From the NCBI RefSeq assembly GCF_024868665.1, contig NC_079913.1, forward strand, positions 3,759,951 to 3,823,950: a DNA stretch of 64,000 bases, given 5' to 3'. Within the stretch, counting starts at the first letter, position 1. Every line of letters begins with the position of its first letter. The notes below the pieces were generated by a model. The model did not search any database. It saw only the letters and a list, made by a program, of their open reading frames with translations, and was not told where the DNA came from. The position numbers were made by a program, and so were the translations under genes. This DNA is from Triplophysa rosa. Its lineage: Eukaryota > Chordata > Actinopteri > Cypriniformes > Nemacheilidae. Below are positions 13,866 to 25,026 of the stretch, piece by piece.

Positions 13866-14143
13866 TGTGATAGTTCGTTCAAAAATGAAAATTTGTCGTT
13901 TGCTCACCCTCAGGTTGTTTCAAAGCTTTAAAAAATCTGCTGAACTCAAAGGAAGATATTTGGAAGAATGCTTGTAACCAAACAGTTTTGGGGCACTGTT
14001 GAGTACCATAGTAGGAAAAGAAACCTGTTTGTTTCCAATGTTCTTCAAAAAAAATCTATTCGATTTAAATTAAATTAATACAGGTTTGAAACAACTCGAA
14101 GGCGATTAATGACAGATTTTTCATTTTTGTGTGAATTGTCCTT
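13866..14143. mobile_element. Foldback MITE (about 280 bp)
   Basis: The left end (TTCGTTCAAAAATGAAAATT, followed by TGTCGTTTGCTCACCC) is roughly the inverse of the right end (GATTAATGACAGATTTTTCATTTTTGTGTGAATTG), so the element can fold back on itself. The interior contains wording typical of abundant cyprinid non-autonomous elements (GAAGATATTTGGAAGAATG, TGTAACCAAACAG). No coding capacity. A related element follows at 14473. Confidence 0.6.
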
Positions 14144-14472
14144 TATATACGTAACATTTGTTACTATTTTAATGTAAGATTTGCTGGGTTTTGTGCTTCT
14201 AAATAATTCATTGTCCATGAAGTATTGAAAACATCACGTTTGAATTTGATCATTTTTAGTAACTTGAGAGTATAAAGGAGTATAGTGATTTCTCCTGCTC
14301 TTCAGTGTGGTATTGGGTTCAATGTTTCTCAATTGTGCATGCCAATGTCTTTATGCCTTTGTTTTATTTCTTTACAATGTATTGATATGACTTAAGGGAT
14401 TTGTCTCAGTCTATTTATAGTCTCATAGTCTGCTGATTTCTAGCATAATTGTGTTGATCACTGCACTCTTTA

Positions 14473-14762
14473 AAGGAGTAGTTCCCCTTCAAAATGAATA
14501 TTCTTTCATCATTTACACACCTCTTGTCATTTCAAACCTGTATGACTTTATTCTGCAGAACACAAAAGAAGTTATTTTGAAAAATGTTGGTAACAGAACA
14601 GCATAGCCTCCCATTCACTTTTATTGTAACCAATGCAAGTGAATGGGGGGCTGTTAACAACATTCTTCAAAATATTTTGTTCTGCGGAAGAAAAATTCAT
14701 ACAGGTTTGAAATGACGAGGTGTGTAAATGAAAATTTTCATTTTGAAGGTGAACTGCTCATT
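14473..14762. mobile_element. Palindromic MITE (about 290 bp)
   Basis: A long inverted repeat. The left arm (GGAGTAGTTCCCCTTCAAAATGAA, then ATCATTTACACACCTC, then CATTTCAAACCTGTATGA) is mirrored by the right arm (TCATACAGGTTTGAAATG, GAGGTGTGTAAATGA, TTCATTTTGAAGGTGAACTGCTC). The short loop carries CTCCCATTCACTTTTATTG. Partial single-arm relatives appear at about 50880-51010 and 53330-53510. Non-autonomous DNA transposon class. Confidence 0.75.
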
Positions 14763-14972
14763 CAACCATGCAGGTAATGTGACTTTAGCGTGTATATATA
14801 AATAGTTAAAAGTAAAAGGATTAAGTGTTCTGTTTCTACTGAAGTCATTTGCATGCTTGTGTATGTGTGGGACAGTCTGGGTGTGTGTAAATGTAGAGGG
14901 AAAACAGCTTTGTGTGTATCTGGGTTCTGTGCCCCCAAAACAAACTGCCACCTTCGTTTTGACACCTTTCAG

Positions 14973-15091
14973 CTGAACGCAAGAGGAGGAGCAGTGACGC
15001 CAGGAGCGACGCAGATTCATCCGACAGCGACCCGCCGTCACAGACTCCAGACCGGACTCAGGATAAACTCTGCAGCGCTACAGTTCTGTAA
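14973..15091 (+). other. Candidate 3' terminal exon with charged Ser/Asp-rich frame
   Basis: A pyrimidine-rich acceptor (CACCTTTCAG, ending 14972) precedes a frame reading ERKRRSSDARSDADSSDSDPP, then SQTPDRTQDK, ending at TAA (15089-15091). A poly(A) signal AATAAA follows at 15348-15353. Entering this frame needs an upstream exon that ends with one carried base; cpsf6 exon 7 does, exon 8 does not. It could be an alternative last exon of cpsf6, a 3' UTR exon of cpsf6, or the tail of a gene I cannot see. The frame without a carried base is also open, so coding status is unproven. Confidence 0.3.
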
Positions 15092-15354
15092 AATATTATA
15101 TACTCTTAATTCCCAACAGCTTTTTTTATTTTTTACGTTTTATTTGAAAGTAGTTGTGTGTAAGTTCAGCTTCTTTATGATAGAGAATTACTTGCCTGCT
15201 CTATTCACAGTACACAAAACAACTTTCAGACTGCTATAATGTGTAAATTGTTAGCTAGATTTGTTTTTATAGGCGTTTTGTTTTTCTCTTTTCCCCTTGT
15301 CCATGTTTGTGTCTTCTGCCTTGATTATTAAATAGAATATGTGTTGTAATAAAG

Positions 15355-17552
15355 TTTGCATTGGGGTTGTTGCTTGTTTACACTGAATGTTTAATGTGTT
15401 GCATAATTTTTTTTAAATCGAATTTGGGTTGAACCATAAACTCAAATGTGCACCTAAAGTTTTGCTGTTAAAAATGGCTGTGATTTTTGCAGTTGGTATT
15501 TTTGCTGTACCATTGTGCCTTTCTAGTTAAATATAAATTCATTATAGCATGGTTAAAATTTTAATTACTTGGGCAAATTAATATATTTTTCATAATCCTG
15601 ATCAAGAGAAAATATAGAAAATTCTTATTCGAAATTTCTCAATTGTATCAATTCATGAAGCTCAGGTTTGCCACCATTAACATAACAAAATGTCTTGAGT
15701 GTTATTGGAACCACAAATTCAAAACTGTGAAATTTCTTCCTTGTCCATTTGTTTTCCTCATCTTCATTTGTAATTGGATTCTAATATGTCTACATTAGAC
15801 ACTTCAATGATCCAAATGTTTAACTTGCTTTGTGCTCATTGCCAATGTTTTTATGCTTATATATGTAGACGAACTTGTTCATGTCAGAGGTAACCTCCAT
15901 TACCTTTAAACATATGTTGAAAGATTAATGTGAGTTCTTGTCAGACAAACATGGCAATGTAATATAAATGGTCAAATATTGATTTTAGATGCTTTTTGAG
16001 CTTAATTTACACGTAATGTCACTGACTGCTGTGTACATGTGCATTGATCTGTTTAGACGAAATATGTGAATCATGTTTGAGGGCTTTTGATGGCCTTGTC
16101 CATTAGTTCCAGTAGATTTACATGAACAAGGTCATCTTTACAAATGATGTCCAAAAGTGCTGCCTATTTTTGAAAACATTTTAGTGATTCATGCAACCAG
16201 TTACAAGTGGGAAAACAACGTGTGTTTGTGTCCCCGCGTCCTCATGCTCAGAATCACCTGGATTTAGAGGTAAGTTGTGTTTTGTTGAGTTTTTTTAAAC
16301 CGCACTGATTGTGTCTTTGTAAGTGCTTTGCAGCTGTCACCAAGTTTACAAAGAGCGTTTCCTCGGGGATGATTGTTTTCCTAATGATTTCTAAACCATG
16401 TGGTTCAATATGCACATTTAGTTAAATCCACTACCTGCGTGCTTGATGTGGGCCAAATGTATCCTCTCAATAGAACATATTCAGAGGAATTACCATTTCA
16501 AAAACTTTTTGCAAAATAAATGTTTCGGAACTAGATTCAGCTTTGTTTTGTCTTTATATGCATTTTATTAACCTGTTGGGCATTGTGAGGTTTCATAGTT
16601 TTCAGATTGTATTGTTATAGGGAAATTCATGTGAAGACTTGCAGTATACTCAAAAAATGACATCAGCCTAATGAAGGAATTAGTACATTTTATTAAAATG
16701 ATTAATGCTGTCGTGTGGGGGCGCTACTGACATCCTAATAAATAAACGAAAACCAAGTTTTTAAATATAAAAAAATATGCTGCATTATAATAGAAGCCAA
16801 CTGGTGTACTGAATGCAGAACTCTCTTTCCTCTGATGTTAAATAGTCGTCTCAAAAGTTAAATATCACTTATCTATTTACCATCGTGTGGTTGGTAAATC
16901 TCTATGACGCTTGGACACAAAAGCTATTTTGAGAAATGTGTCAGTGGTTTTGTTCATACAATGGGGTCCGTCCGATGTTTGGTGACTAACATTCTTGACA
17001 ATATCTTTTGTGTTATGTAGGGTAAAGAAAGGTTTGGTAAAATATGAAATAATGTTTTAGGGTGAACTATTTATTCCCCATATTTATAGTAACAAATACA
17101 ATTTCTATTGACTGAAATGTGTTCCTACAATTACAACGTATCATTTATATGGATGGGTTAAATACAGAGGTCACATTTCGGGTATGGGTCACCATACCTG
17201 ACAAATAGGTCACTTTCACTTCTCATATGAATGCTGCATGAATTAAGATGAACTATACTTGTATTTGGGTTCTTTACGTAAGGGTTAGAACATATAGTAA
17301 ATATTTCCTAGTCGCTATAGGATAGTGGCAATGTGAGAGTATTCTGTGTATTTTAAGGGGATGGGGGTGGTAGGTCAGGTATCTTTCTACGTATTCTGGG
17401 AGTGGTTTTAACTTTGTGTTCAAAGCAAGTACGCTTACAGTTGTATCTTTTGAGTAGAAAGTAACAATGATTTGTTTGGACAGAACACAAAATACATCAT
17501 CCTGAAGCACAAAATCACCCAATGTAGGCCTACTGGAAACGTATCTTGATAG
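15355..17552. other. Intergenic DNA, no gene seen
   Basis: AT-rich sequence with scattered short repeats and no exon-like open frame with splice sites on either strand. Confidence 0.5.
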
Positions 17553-18695
17553 CAGTGTTAATTTCGTTAACGAAAACTATGACGAAAAGTATTCGTTAAC
17601 GACATGTTTTCACTGACGAAAACGAGACGATAACTAAATAAAAATGAATGCATGATAACGAAAACTGTAATAAAAATATACTGACATTTTCGTCAACTAA
17701 TAAAAACGAGACGAAAATATTCTTGTCCCACCTGGCGGACATCAGTTTGCGCGCATGTGCTGCTTATCTCATATAAACGGCAGAGAGAAGTCTCTGGGAG
17801 AAGGGGAGGCACACACATGTATTCTGTGTCTCCACGCGGGTTACAAAGCGTCTTATTTTCTTCACGATCGCCGGTAAAACGCCGCAAACTTGAAGCGCGA
17901 CTGCAGGCGAGTCACCCCGAAACACATTACGAAGGCAGCTCAAAGGTTTTTATATGCCTATGTTAATTTAACACGAGCTGCTGCATAACGTGAAATGCAA
18001 CATAGAGTCAGCCAAAAGAAACCAGCGCTGTCCTCTACTGATTATAGAAGTGATGAAGTGAGTCAAACTGTACATTCCAACCAAATATGTAACATGTTTG
18101 CATGACTAAAGAAATGTAATACAATTTATATAATATGTCTTTTTGAAAGCTATTCTCATTCATTGCTGTCTCAAGCAAAGACAGTGCGCTCTTTCTTCAA
18201 ATAGGCATGCCATGAGCCAATAGCCTTTGAGTGTGAGCCCTGTCAGAGCGTTTCATTGGTTGAATGAACTGAATGAATACGCCCTACTTAACGAGTCAAT
18301 TGAGTCAAATGGGATTGAACGAACTGGAACATGTCGTTCATGGTCTAATACTCTGCGTTCCAACAATGCATATCTAGTTACTGGAATTTTCTGAAAAATA
18401 AAGGTAATGACCTGGTTTAATTTCATTCTAAGGTGAAGTAAATTATGTCAAAACAGTTGAATCTTTGTATGGAACATTTAATTACACCAAGTAAATGATT
18501 TAAACCATTTAGATTTTAGTAGACTAAATATAATGTATATTTAGTCGACTAAAATGTTTTTCATATTTCGTCGACTAAAACTAGACTAAAACTAAAATGA
18601 TGGGGTTGACTAAAATGTGACTAAAACTAAATTGCATTTTCGTCAAAAGACTAAGACTAAAACTAAATCAAAATTTGCTGTCAAAATTAACACTG
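17553..18695. mobile_element. Non-autonomous hAT transposon, 1143 bp, with perfect 8-bp TSD
   Basis: The ends are CAGTGTTAATTTCGTTAACG and, read inverted, CAGTGTTAATTTTGACAGC. The element is flanked on both sides by CTTGATAG (17545-17552 and 18696-18703), a perfect 8-bp target duplication diagnostic of hAT insertion. Subterminal regions are dense in short direct motifs (GACTAAAACTA / ACGAAAAC), as in other hAT non-autonomous families. The interior has GC-richer unique sequence (about 17730-17900) but no transposase-sized open frame, so it must be mobilised in trans. It lies between cpsf6 and the far promoter. Confidence 0.9.
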
Positions 18696-18703
18696 CTTGA
18701 TAG

Positions 18704-19100
18704 AGAAAAGAGAATAGATGTAGTCTGCTACAATAATAACTGACTAGTGAAAGAGTCAGGTGTAGATCTTTTGTGGCTCAACAGAAGTTGTTCATCTTTG
18801 TCTTCCTGTTGCACCGGGTTTATTATCAAAAGATCACCCAAACAGTTTCTTTACCTTGTTGTCTGGAATTCCTTTGAGCATTTTATTTGAGTTGACTAAC
18901 GTTTTGTCTGATTGTGAGGTTTGCTGAGAAAGAGAGGGGGCACTAGAAATGTTTTTCCTTGTCTGTCCAAACAAAAAATAAAATTCTTGTTTTTGGATAC
19001 GGATAAAACTACAAATGTTTTCTTGGCATTAGAAGCGTGTAAACATTGTAGCCAAGTGTGTGAGAAGTCTATGGAAACGATCTGCACGTAGTCACACCGT
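18704..19100. other. Upstream flank of far, no gene seen
   Basis: No exon-like signal. GC and CpG content rises towards 19100 as the probable far promoter is approached. Confidence 0.45.
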
Positions 19101-19262
19101 TCACACGCGCGCTTGTCTTTCAGAATTGCTCTGCGCCAAAAGGCGCGTTCGCTGCAGCTTTGAAACGCGCGCACTCGTGGTGTGACAGCGGAGAGAGACG
19201 GAGGCAGTCAATCCTCTGCTGCGGGTCCCGATCGTGTACACCCGGCGTGATTCATGAGCAAG
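19101..19262 (+). promoter_or_regulatory. far2: Probable CpG-rich promoter and non-coding first exon of far
   Basis: A locally CpG-rich stretch (many GCGCGC, CGCG words) ends in a strong donor (AAG then GTAAGAC at 19263). The first coding far exon is preceded by an acceptor at 26184-26186 (TCTTGTAG), so splicing 19262 to 26187 would give the usual vertebrate FAR structure with an untranslated first exon. An ATG at 19254 sits three codons before the donor and would start an upstream ORF (see findings). The 5' end of the exon cannot be fixed from sequence. Confidence 0.5.
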
Positions 19263-22200
19263 GTAAGACAAGCTGCTGGCTTGTGTTTGACACTGAATGG
19301 TGAAATCTGTGAATATGAGCTGGCGTTTGCGCTTAAATTGGAAACGCGCCGCGGTTTCATGAAGCATCCTTCGCGTTCACCGCGTTTGAAATTGAGGATT
19401 GCTTTCGAATGTGATTTGGAAACCGGATTCATGTAGACGGCTGTGGATTCTGAATTCGAAGGGAAGGATGAGATAGACCCACACTGAACACATGAAATCC
19501 TACAAACCCTCACGTACGGGATGCGTGGCAAATTCAAACACTGACGCGAATGTTCTTCATTCTTGGTGTATGCGCCAGACAGGCGTTTCTGGCCGTCGCG
19601 TGGCGTCAAGTAGTTTAACTTTGTAAACCGCGTCTCGGTACCCTGGATTGCAGTTGCGTTCTGTGTGGAGCGCGAACGGCGGGTCTCCAGAAAAGGAGAT
19701 GCCGGGGGTCGACGGATTGTCGCGGCCGTTGCTGTTCAAATGTTACTTTGTAGCAAAAATGATTGTTGATTGTCAGGCTTGGTGCGAAATGTTTGATGCT
19801 GAATCACATGAAAGCATATGTTCAAGCTCATACCCTTATCAAAATTAACCATGTTTTGTTATAGCAAAAGTGTAATAACCATACTTTCGGCGTATTTATT
19901 ACCACTTGTATAACCGTCGTTTGATTATGGTTAAACTATGATTATTAATCAGTAATAAAGGTTTGGGTGTTTAAATGTCATGCAAATTATGTCATAACAC
20001 ACACAAAAGTGCTGGGTGTTTCAAACCATGGTTGACTTAAATATGGACAAACCCACTTGCTGTTTAAATAAACCTAAAAAAAAACACATTTGACCCAAAA
20101 ATGGACTGAAACCATCCAGTATTTTTACAGTGAACGGAAAAAAATCTTTTACATTTTCAAAATGGGATTATCAGTTTCACATGACTTAAATGTGTTCCTT
20201 GGTAATATGCACTCTTGAATGTAAGGTTTGGCCAGAGTTCATGTCCAGTAAGTGGTTGATCAAAGATATACTCTATATATGCCTGAAGGTACAGTCATGT
20301 GCCAACATTAAACCGCTCATTCAATAAACACTGTGAATATCTCCTATACAACGTGTTACAGGAAACAATAGGAAACATTACGCCAGGGTGGAGTAGCACT
20401 CAAGCTTTTCTATTATGAAGTTCATACTCCCACAGTTCCTGAAAGCATCGTAAGTTTGGTCTGCCGCTTGTGCGTAAACCTTTGATTGCTTTGACTTTAG
20501 CCAACCTTGCAGAGCTTTGCTAAATATGATGACTCCTCCTTTATCTGGACCAGCGCGACCTCGTTACAGATACAGCTGGAGACAGACGGACAGGGCCATC
20601 TGCAGACAGATACTGGACCGAGGTTACGCAACCTGCCTGTTGCTTGTGTCATCTGAAATCAGTTTGGTGATATAATTGTGCGAAAGCAGGAAAGAAGTGT
20701 GAAGGCAGGGAAACTTGATCGACCTCTTGTATTGGTTTAACACAGGGAAGTTATCTGCCCTGGTTGACGTCTGTGAGATTTGATAGGCTTATCTATGACC
20801 TTGTGTCTGTCAAATACTGCTATTTGTGTGACTCCAGCTATTTGCCCCGTAGTACTGTTAACAGATGAGAAGGGTAGATTTGTGGATGTCTGACGGCGGT
20901 CTCACCGGTTCGGTCGGAAACATAGTACACATACATAGTGTGTATTATTCACTCAGTCACTACATAGAGACATACATACTCCAACTGAATTGATATAAAC
21001 TTTCTAAGCCAGTTGTTATTTGTTGCAGATGTATATTTGAGACGAGTTTTATTATTGTACACGGTGCAGTCAGAGGCATCTATATTTACACTGCACAGCT
21101 CTCTTGTTCTGTTTTTAGTTATAATAGATTTTGTAGTCATTTTAACTTTATATTTCCCTGTGGATGCGGCTATAATTAATCTGGCTTGAAACTGCTATTT
21201 ATATTATAGGCCTAATTATCCAGAACCGTGTCTGAGAGAAGCGCTGGTGGTGTTCCAATTCATTCCTGTCCTATTGAGGGGGTGAATTTACAATAATTCA
21301 CTTATACCTGTTCATTCATTTATTCAACCCACTTAAAACATGCGAGACAACCCATTTTATCCTGTTTTAATTATATTTATAGTTTACTCTGACGCAAATA
21401 CAGCATTGACTTTTTTACTTCTGACAGATGCTAGGCATCGTGTTTTTTTGAATGCCGTTGCTATGTGGTTGTTATGTTGGTGCTTTGAGGTTGCTAAGGT
21501 GTTCTGAGCGATTGTGCTTCTCGTTGAACATTATCATAATCCCGTCCTCACCTGTGTTCACCTGAACTCAACAATGCAAACAGCTGAGTTGTCATTCGTG
21601 TCCGTGGCACAGAAGTAAAGTTCTATTCTTTGGGTTTGTGATTTAAAATTTCAACCATGAGCGAGAGTTTCTTTGGATAACACCAGAAATAAGTGTTACG
21701 AGAGAACTTAAATACATGCAGCCGAACGTGTTTCACATTTAAATATCTGCTTAGCAAAGCAAAAGTGACAGGGCTTTGTCATCGCCTCACATCACCCACC
21801 AATTCCTTACAGAAAACATGACGTTACTTGTGTAAAAATGATTAATGGCCATTGTTTTCACGCAAGCAAATCCTAATCCGCGACCTCAAACAGTCATTCC
21901 CACCACAGGGCACTTTCTCTTCTGTTCGTGGCCCAGTTTCAGTAAAGCCTGTAGTCATGTATGATAACGGCACTTTTGCGGTGTTTCTCACTCTTGTCTG
22001 TGTCTATCAAACCTGATTTTCTGAGTCAGAATATAAGTTACTTTAAGCTATACGTTCACCTAGCCTGAGGTGACTGAAAGGTGTAATGTTTGTGTGACTT
22101 TTTTTATGTCTTCAGACAAATTTATTTAGATACAAATGAAACATTGATTATTCTAATAAGTTGCCATTAGTGAAGATCCCTTGATCTACATGAAGCAGTG

Positions 22201-23027
22201 AGTGTTAGTGTGTGATGTAGGAGCTAATGATGCCGTCTGTCTCAGTGGTCCCTGATATTGGCCAAGTCAATGAACTCATAGTCTCAGCCTCAGACTTCAC
22301 GCCCACGATCTGTCGGCTGAACGTCTGATGCATATGGCACACTTTTCTGGAAACACTTCAGCACGTTCGAAGTCGTCATCTAATTGGTTGAATTTCACAG
22401 GATTTCCGGGAGACATGTGTGTCGTGTTCTTTAACGGTCCGCCTGGAAACAACAAAGCCTTCTGATCTAAGAAGTAAGCTGTCGTGTTTACAACGGTTGC
22501 TATAAGAATTCATCACAATTGACTAAACGCTCAAATCTTAAAAGTTTGTGAAGTTCATGGGATAAACTTATAATCATTGTTGTTTCTGTTAACTTTTGAC
22601 ACATTCGTGAATGTACATCGGTTTGTTACTGCGGGGACATTTCCACGCCTCTAAACATGACGCGGAACAAAACGAAACGTGATTGGTTACTTTACCTGTC
22701 AGTCATATGGCCTCTTGGGCAGGCCTTTCCAAAGAAAGCGCGAGACTAATGAACACACACACACACACACAGACTGCTCTGTAATGTGGCTAATGACAGC
22801 GAGGCAACGTGCCTATTATCTGTGTTTGTCTGGATAAACTCGTACAGATCCTTTTGAACCCTAAAACATCTGCTTGTGTTATTAGTCTACGGATGTATTT
22901 CAATAAAAGGCCGTTCTGTTCCAGAAATTCCGGAATGTGCTCCATGTTCAGCCGCTTAAATGTATTACTTACGCAATGGCATCCATAGAAAAATCACAGA
23001 AGAGATCTTGTTAATAACTCAGTAGTT

Positions 23028-23480
23028 TCTTCTAGACACCAACGAGATTAAATGACGAGCAAATGGAAATTTTTGCTCAAGTCTTATCGTCTCAGATACT
23101 CCTGAGAAAATGTCAGCATTAGACTTGATGTCAACAATGTGTCAAACTGAGCTCAGATTGGTCAAATCATTACAGTTACATTTAGTCATTTAGCAGACGC
23201 TTTTATCCAAAGCGATTTACAAATGAGGTAAACAATGCAAGCAATTGGAACAACATGAGGACAACAAAAAGCATACTTTGTATATAGCCTACCACAGTAT
23301 ACAAAGCTAAGGATTGGTCAAGTGTGCAATCAAAAGTCAATATTATTGAAGATCTCAATATGAACTCAAACAAAATGTACTCAAATCCAGATTATTTTAC
23401 CTCTACAATCTACATTCGTTTTTCACCTCCATACTCTTCATGTGTTTCAACATTTACACTATTGTTTGTTTGCTCTCCAC
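23028..23480 (+). repeat. Copy 1 of an unnamed dispersed repeat, interrupted by an insertion
   Basis: Shares ordered blocks with copies at 38085-38290, 47512-47696 (inverted) and 52531-52827: ACGAGATTAAATGA, TGTCAACAATGTGTCAAACT, GAGCTCAGATT, TGCAATCAAAAGTCAATATT, GATCTCAATATGAACTCAAA, TACTCTTCATGTG. It is split at 23166 by an L2/SINE-tail fragment flanked by GATTGGTCAA repeats; the copy at 52531 shows the uninterrupted version. No coding capacity. Confidence 0.7.
23166..23311 (-). mobile_element. L2/V-SINE-type 3' tail fragment inserted in repeat copy 1
   Basis: Read on the minus strand it contains CGCTTTGGATAAAAGCGTCT, then GCTAAATGACTAAATGTAACTG, the 3' tail shared by L2-clade LINEs and their partner SINEs. 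The 10-bp sequence GATTGGTCAA occurs immediately before (23156-23165) and at the end (23312-23321), a perfect target-site duplication. The fragment is 5'-truncated (146 bp), as expected for target-primed reverse transcription. Confidence 0.75.
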
Positions 23481-24126
23481 ACTACAGGAATGTTTCGCAA
23501 TCAAAACAAATCAAGCTTGAGTCTAAATCTATATTTCAAGCAGTTGTTTTGCATTTCAGAGCGTCTAGTTATTTAAAGCTGGTCTGTGTTCAGGTGTCTG
23601 AATAAAACTATCCGCTGTGTGTGGATATCAACAAACTTCTCAAGTTCCTCTGAGAGCATCATCTCAAATTCTTTTCCGCTTCAGACGGTTTCCTGCGATT
23701 TCACACCACACATTCTTGTAAAAGGAATTGCTGATGTTGGCCATCGTGATTCATGCTGTTCACACAAGTTGTGTGTTTCCCGGCAGGTTTCTAGGCGTGT
23801 TGCGTTTCATCAGAGTCGTAGGGACACACCCCTCTAGATGCGTTAGAGACTGAAGAACAAACCGAAGCTGTGGTGTATTGTGTCAGTGTGGTATCAGATC
23901 ATCGCTGGAATCACGCTTGTATCTGACACTGCTGAAGATGTGCATAATAAATTGAAACAGTGTAGCAGACGTGTGTTTGTGTGTCAGCTGAAGCTGTGCA
24001 GGAGCTGGAGGTGGGTGTTTCATTTGTGGGTGGCCGTAAATCTACAGTGCTGGAGTGTACTAGTGAAAACTACTTACATTGTGTGTCTGTCTGTCTTTCT
24101 GCATGTTTGTACCTGTGTGAGTCTGC

Positions 24127-24129
<3 letters not shown>

Positions 24130-24224
<95 letters not shown>

Positions 24225-24357
24225 NNNNNNNTGTGTGTGTCTGTGTGTGTGTCTGTGTGTGTGTCTGTCTGTTTGTATGCGTGGATGTGCCTGTCTGTTT
24301 GTATCTATGAGTGTTCCTTTTTGTGTGTGTGTGTGTGTGTGTTTTGTCTGTCTGTGT

Positions 24358-24388
<31 letters not shown>

Positions 24389-24420
24389 CGTGCGTGTGTG
24401 TGTGTGTTCGTGTTTGTATA
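24130..24420. repeat. Long (GT)n microsatellite containing a 7-N assembly gap
   Basis: Near-perfect GT dinucleotides run from about 24130 to 24250, interrupted by N at 24225-24231, then continue with CTGT variants and a second pure block at about 24364-24388. The Cys/Val or His/Thr open frames spanning it on both strands are repeat translations. True length is unknown because the gap lies inside the tract. Confidence 0.95.
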
Positions 24421-24424
24421 TCCC

Positions 24425-24666
24425 GGTGGGGACCTAAACCTGAATGCACACCAACACATGGGGACTCGTGTCACCGTGGGGACCAAAATTGAGGTCCCCA
24501 GGGGCAAAAAAGCTTATAAATTGTACAGAACAATATTTTTTTTATATCTAAAAATGCAAAAAGTTTTCTACGATCTTTAGGTTTAGGGGTTGGGTTAGGG
24601 ATAGGGGAAAAAATATACAGTTTGTACAGTATAAAAAACAACATTACGCCTATGGACTGTCCCCAC
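24425..24666. mobile_element. Short MITE-like element with GTGGGGAC ends beside the microsatellite
   Basis: The left end GGTGGGGACC (24424-24433) and right end GTCCCCAC (24659-24666) are inverted copies. Internal inverted words (GTGGGGACC at about 24476, GAGGTCCCC at about 24491) add foldback potential. Both flanks are GT/GTGC-rich. No coding capacity. The family name is not claimed. Confidence 0.55.
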
Positions 24667-24876
24667 GGAGATAGTAAACCAGACATGTGTGTGCGTGCGT
24701 GCGTGCGTGCGAATACACGTGTTGACTCCTTTTCTACATTTAAAGCAGCTTATAGTCATTTTGCTTGCAAATCAAAGTTGGGCTTGTGTCCCCTTACAAA
24801 AACATTGTGTCTTTGTGGTGTTATGACAAAGTGTTGGTATTACATATTATTACAATACCACTTTGATATCATGGTT

Positions 24877-25026
24877 TCCTGTAGCTCAGTGGTTAGAGCA
24901 TGGCGTTACAAAGCCAAGGTCATGGGTTCGATCCCAGGGATTGCACATAATTAGAAACAAATGTATAGTATAATGCAATGTAAGTCGATTTGGATAAAAG
25001 CATCTGCCAAATGCATAAATGTAATG
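24877..25026 (+). mobile_element. tRNA-derived SINE with L2-like tail
   Basis: The head has RNA polymerase III promoter boxes: A box TAGCTCAGTGG (24882-24892) and B box GGTTCGATCCC (24925-24935), as in a tRNA gene. The acceptor stem does not close. The body ends in GTAAGTCGATTTGGATAAAA, then GCATCTGCCAAATGCATAAA, nearly identical to the 3' end of the L2-type LINE at 32028-32412. This is the usual SINE head plus LINE-tail design. Confidence 0.8.

Noticed and set aside
14853..15239. 128-aa plus-strand open frame as an intact gene
   Set aside because: It crosses a clear splice acceptor and lacks an initiation context; only the part after 14972 is considered, as a candidate exon.
19208..19609. 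133-aa minus-strand open frame near the far promoter
   Set aside because: CpG-rich sequence reduces stop codons by chance; composition is not protein-like, and the plus-strand donor at 19263 explains the region better.
23880..24507. Long Cys/Val-rich (plus) and His/Thr-rich (minus) open frames
   Set aside because: They are translations of the (GT)n microsatellite and span the N gap; there is no domain, splice or composition evidence for a protein.
24877..24955. Apparent tRNA gene
   Set aside because: A and B boxes are present but the acceptor stem does not pair, and the sequence runs straight into a LINE-type tail, so it is a SINE head and not a functional tRNA.
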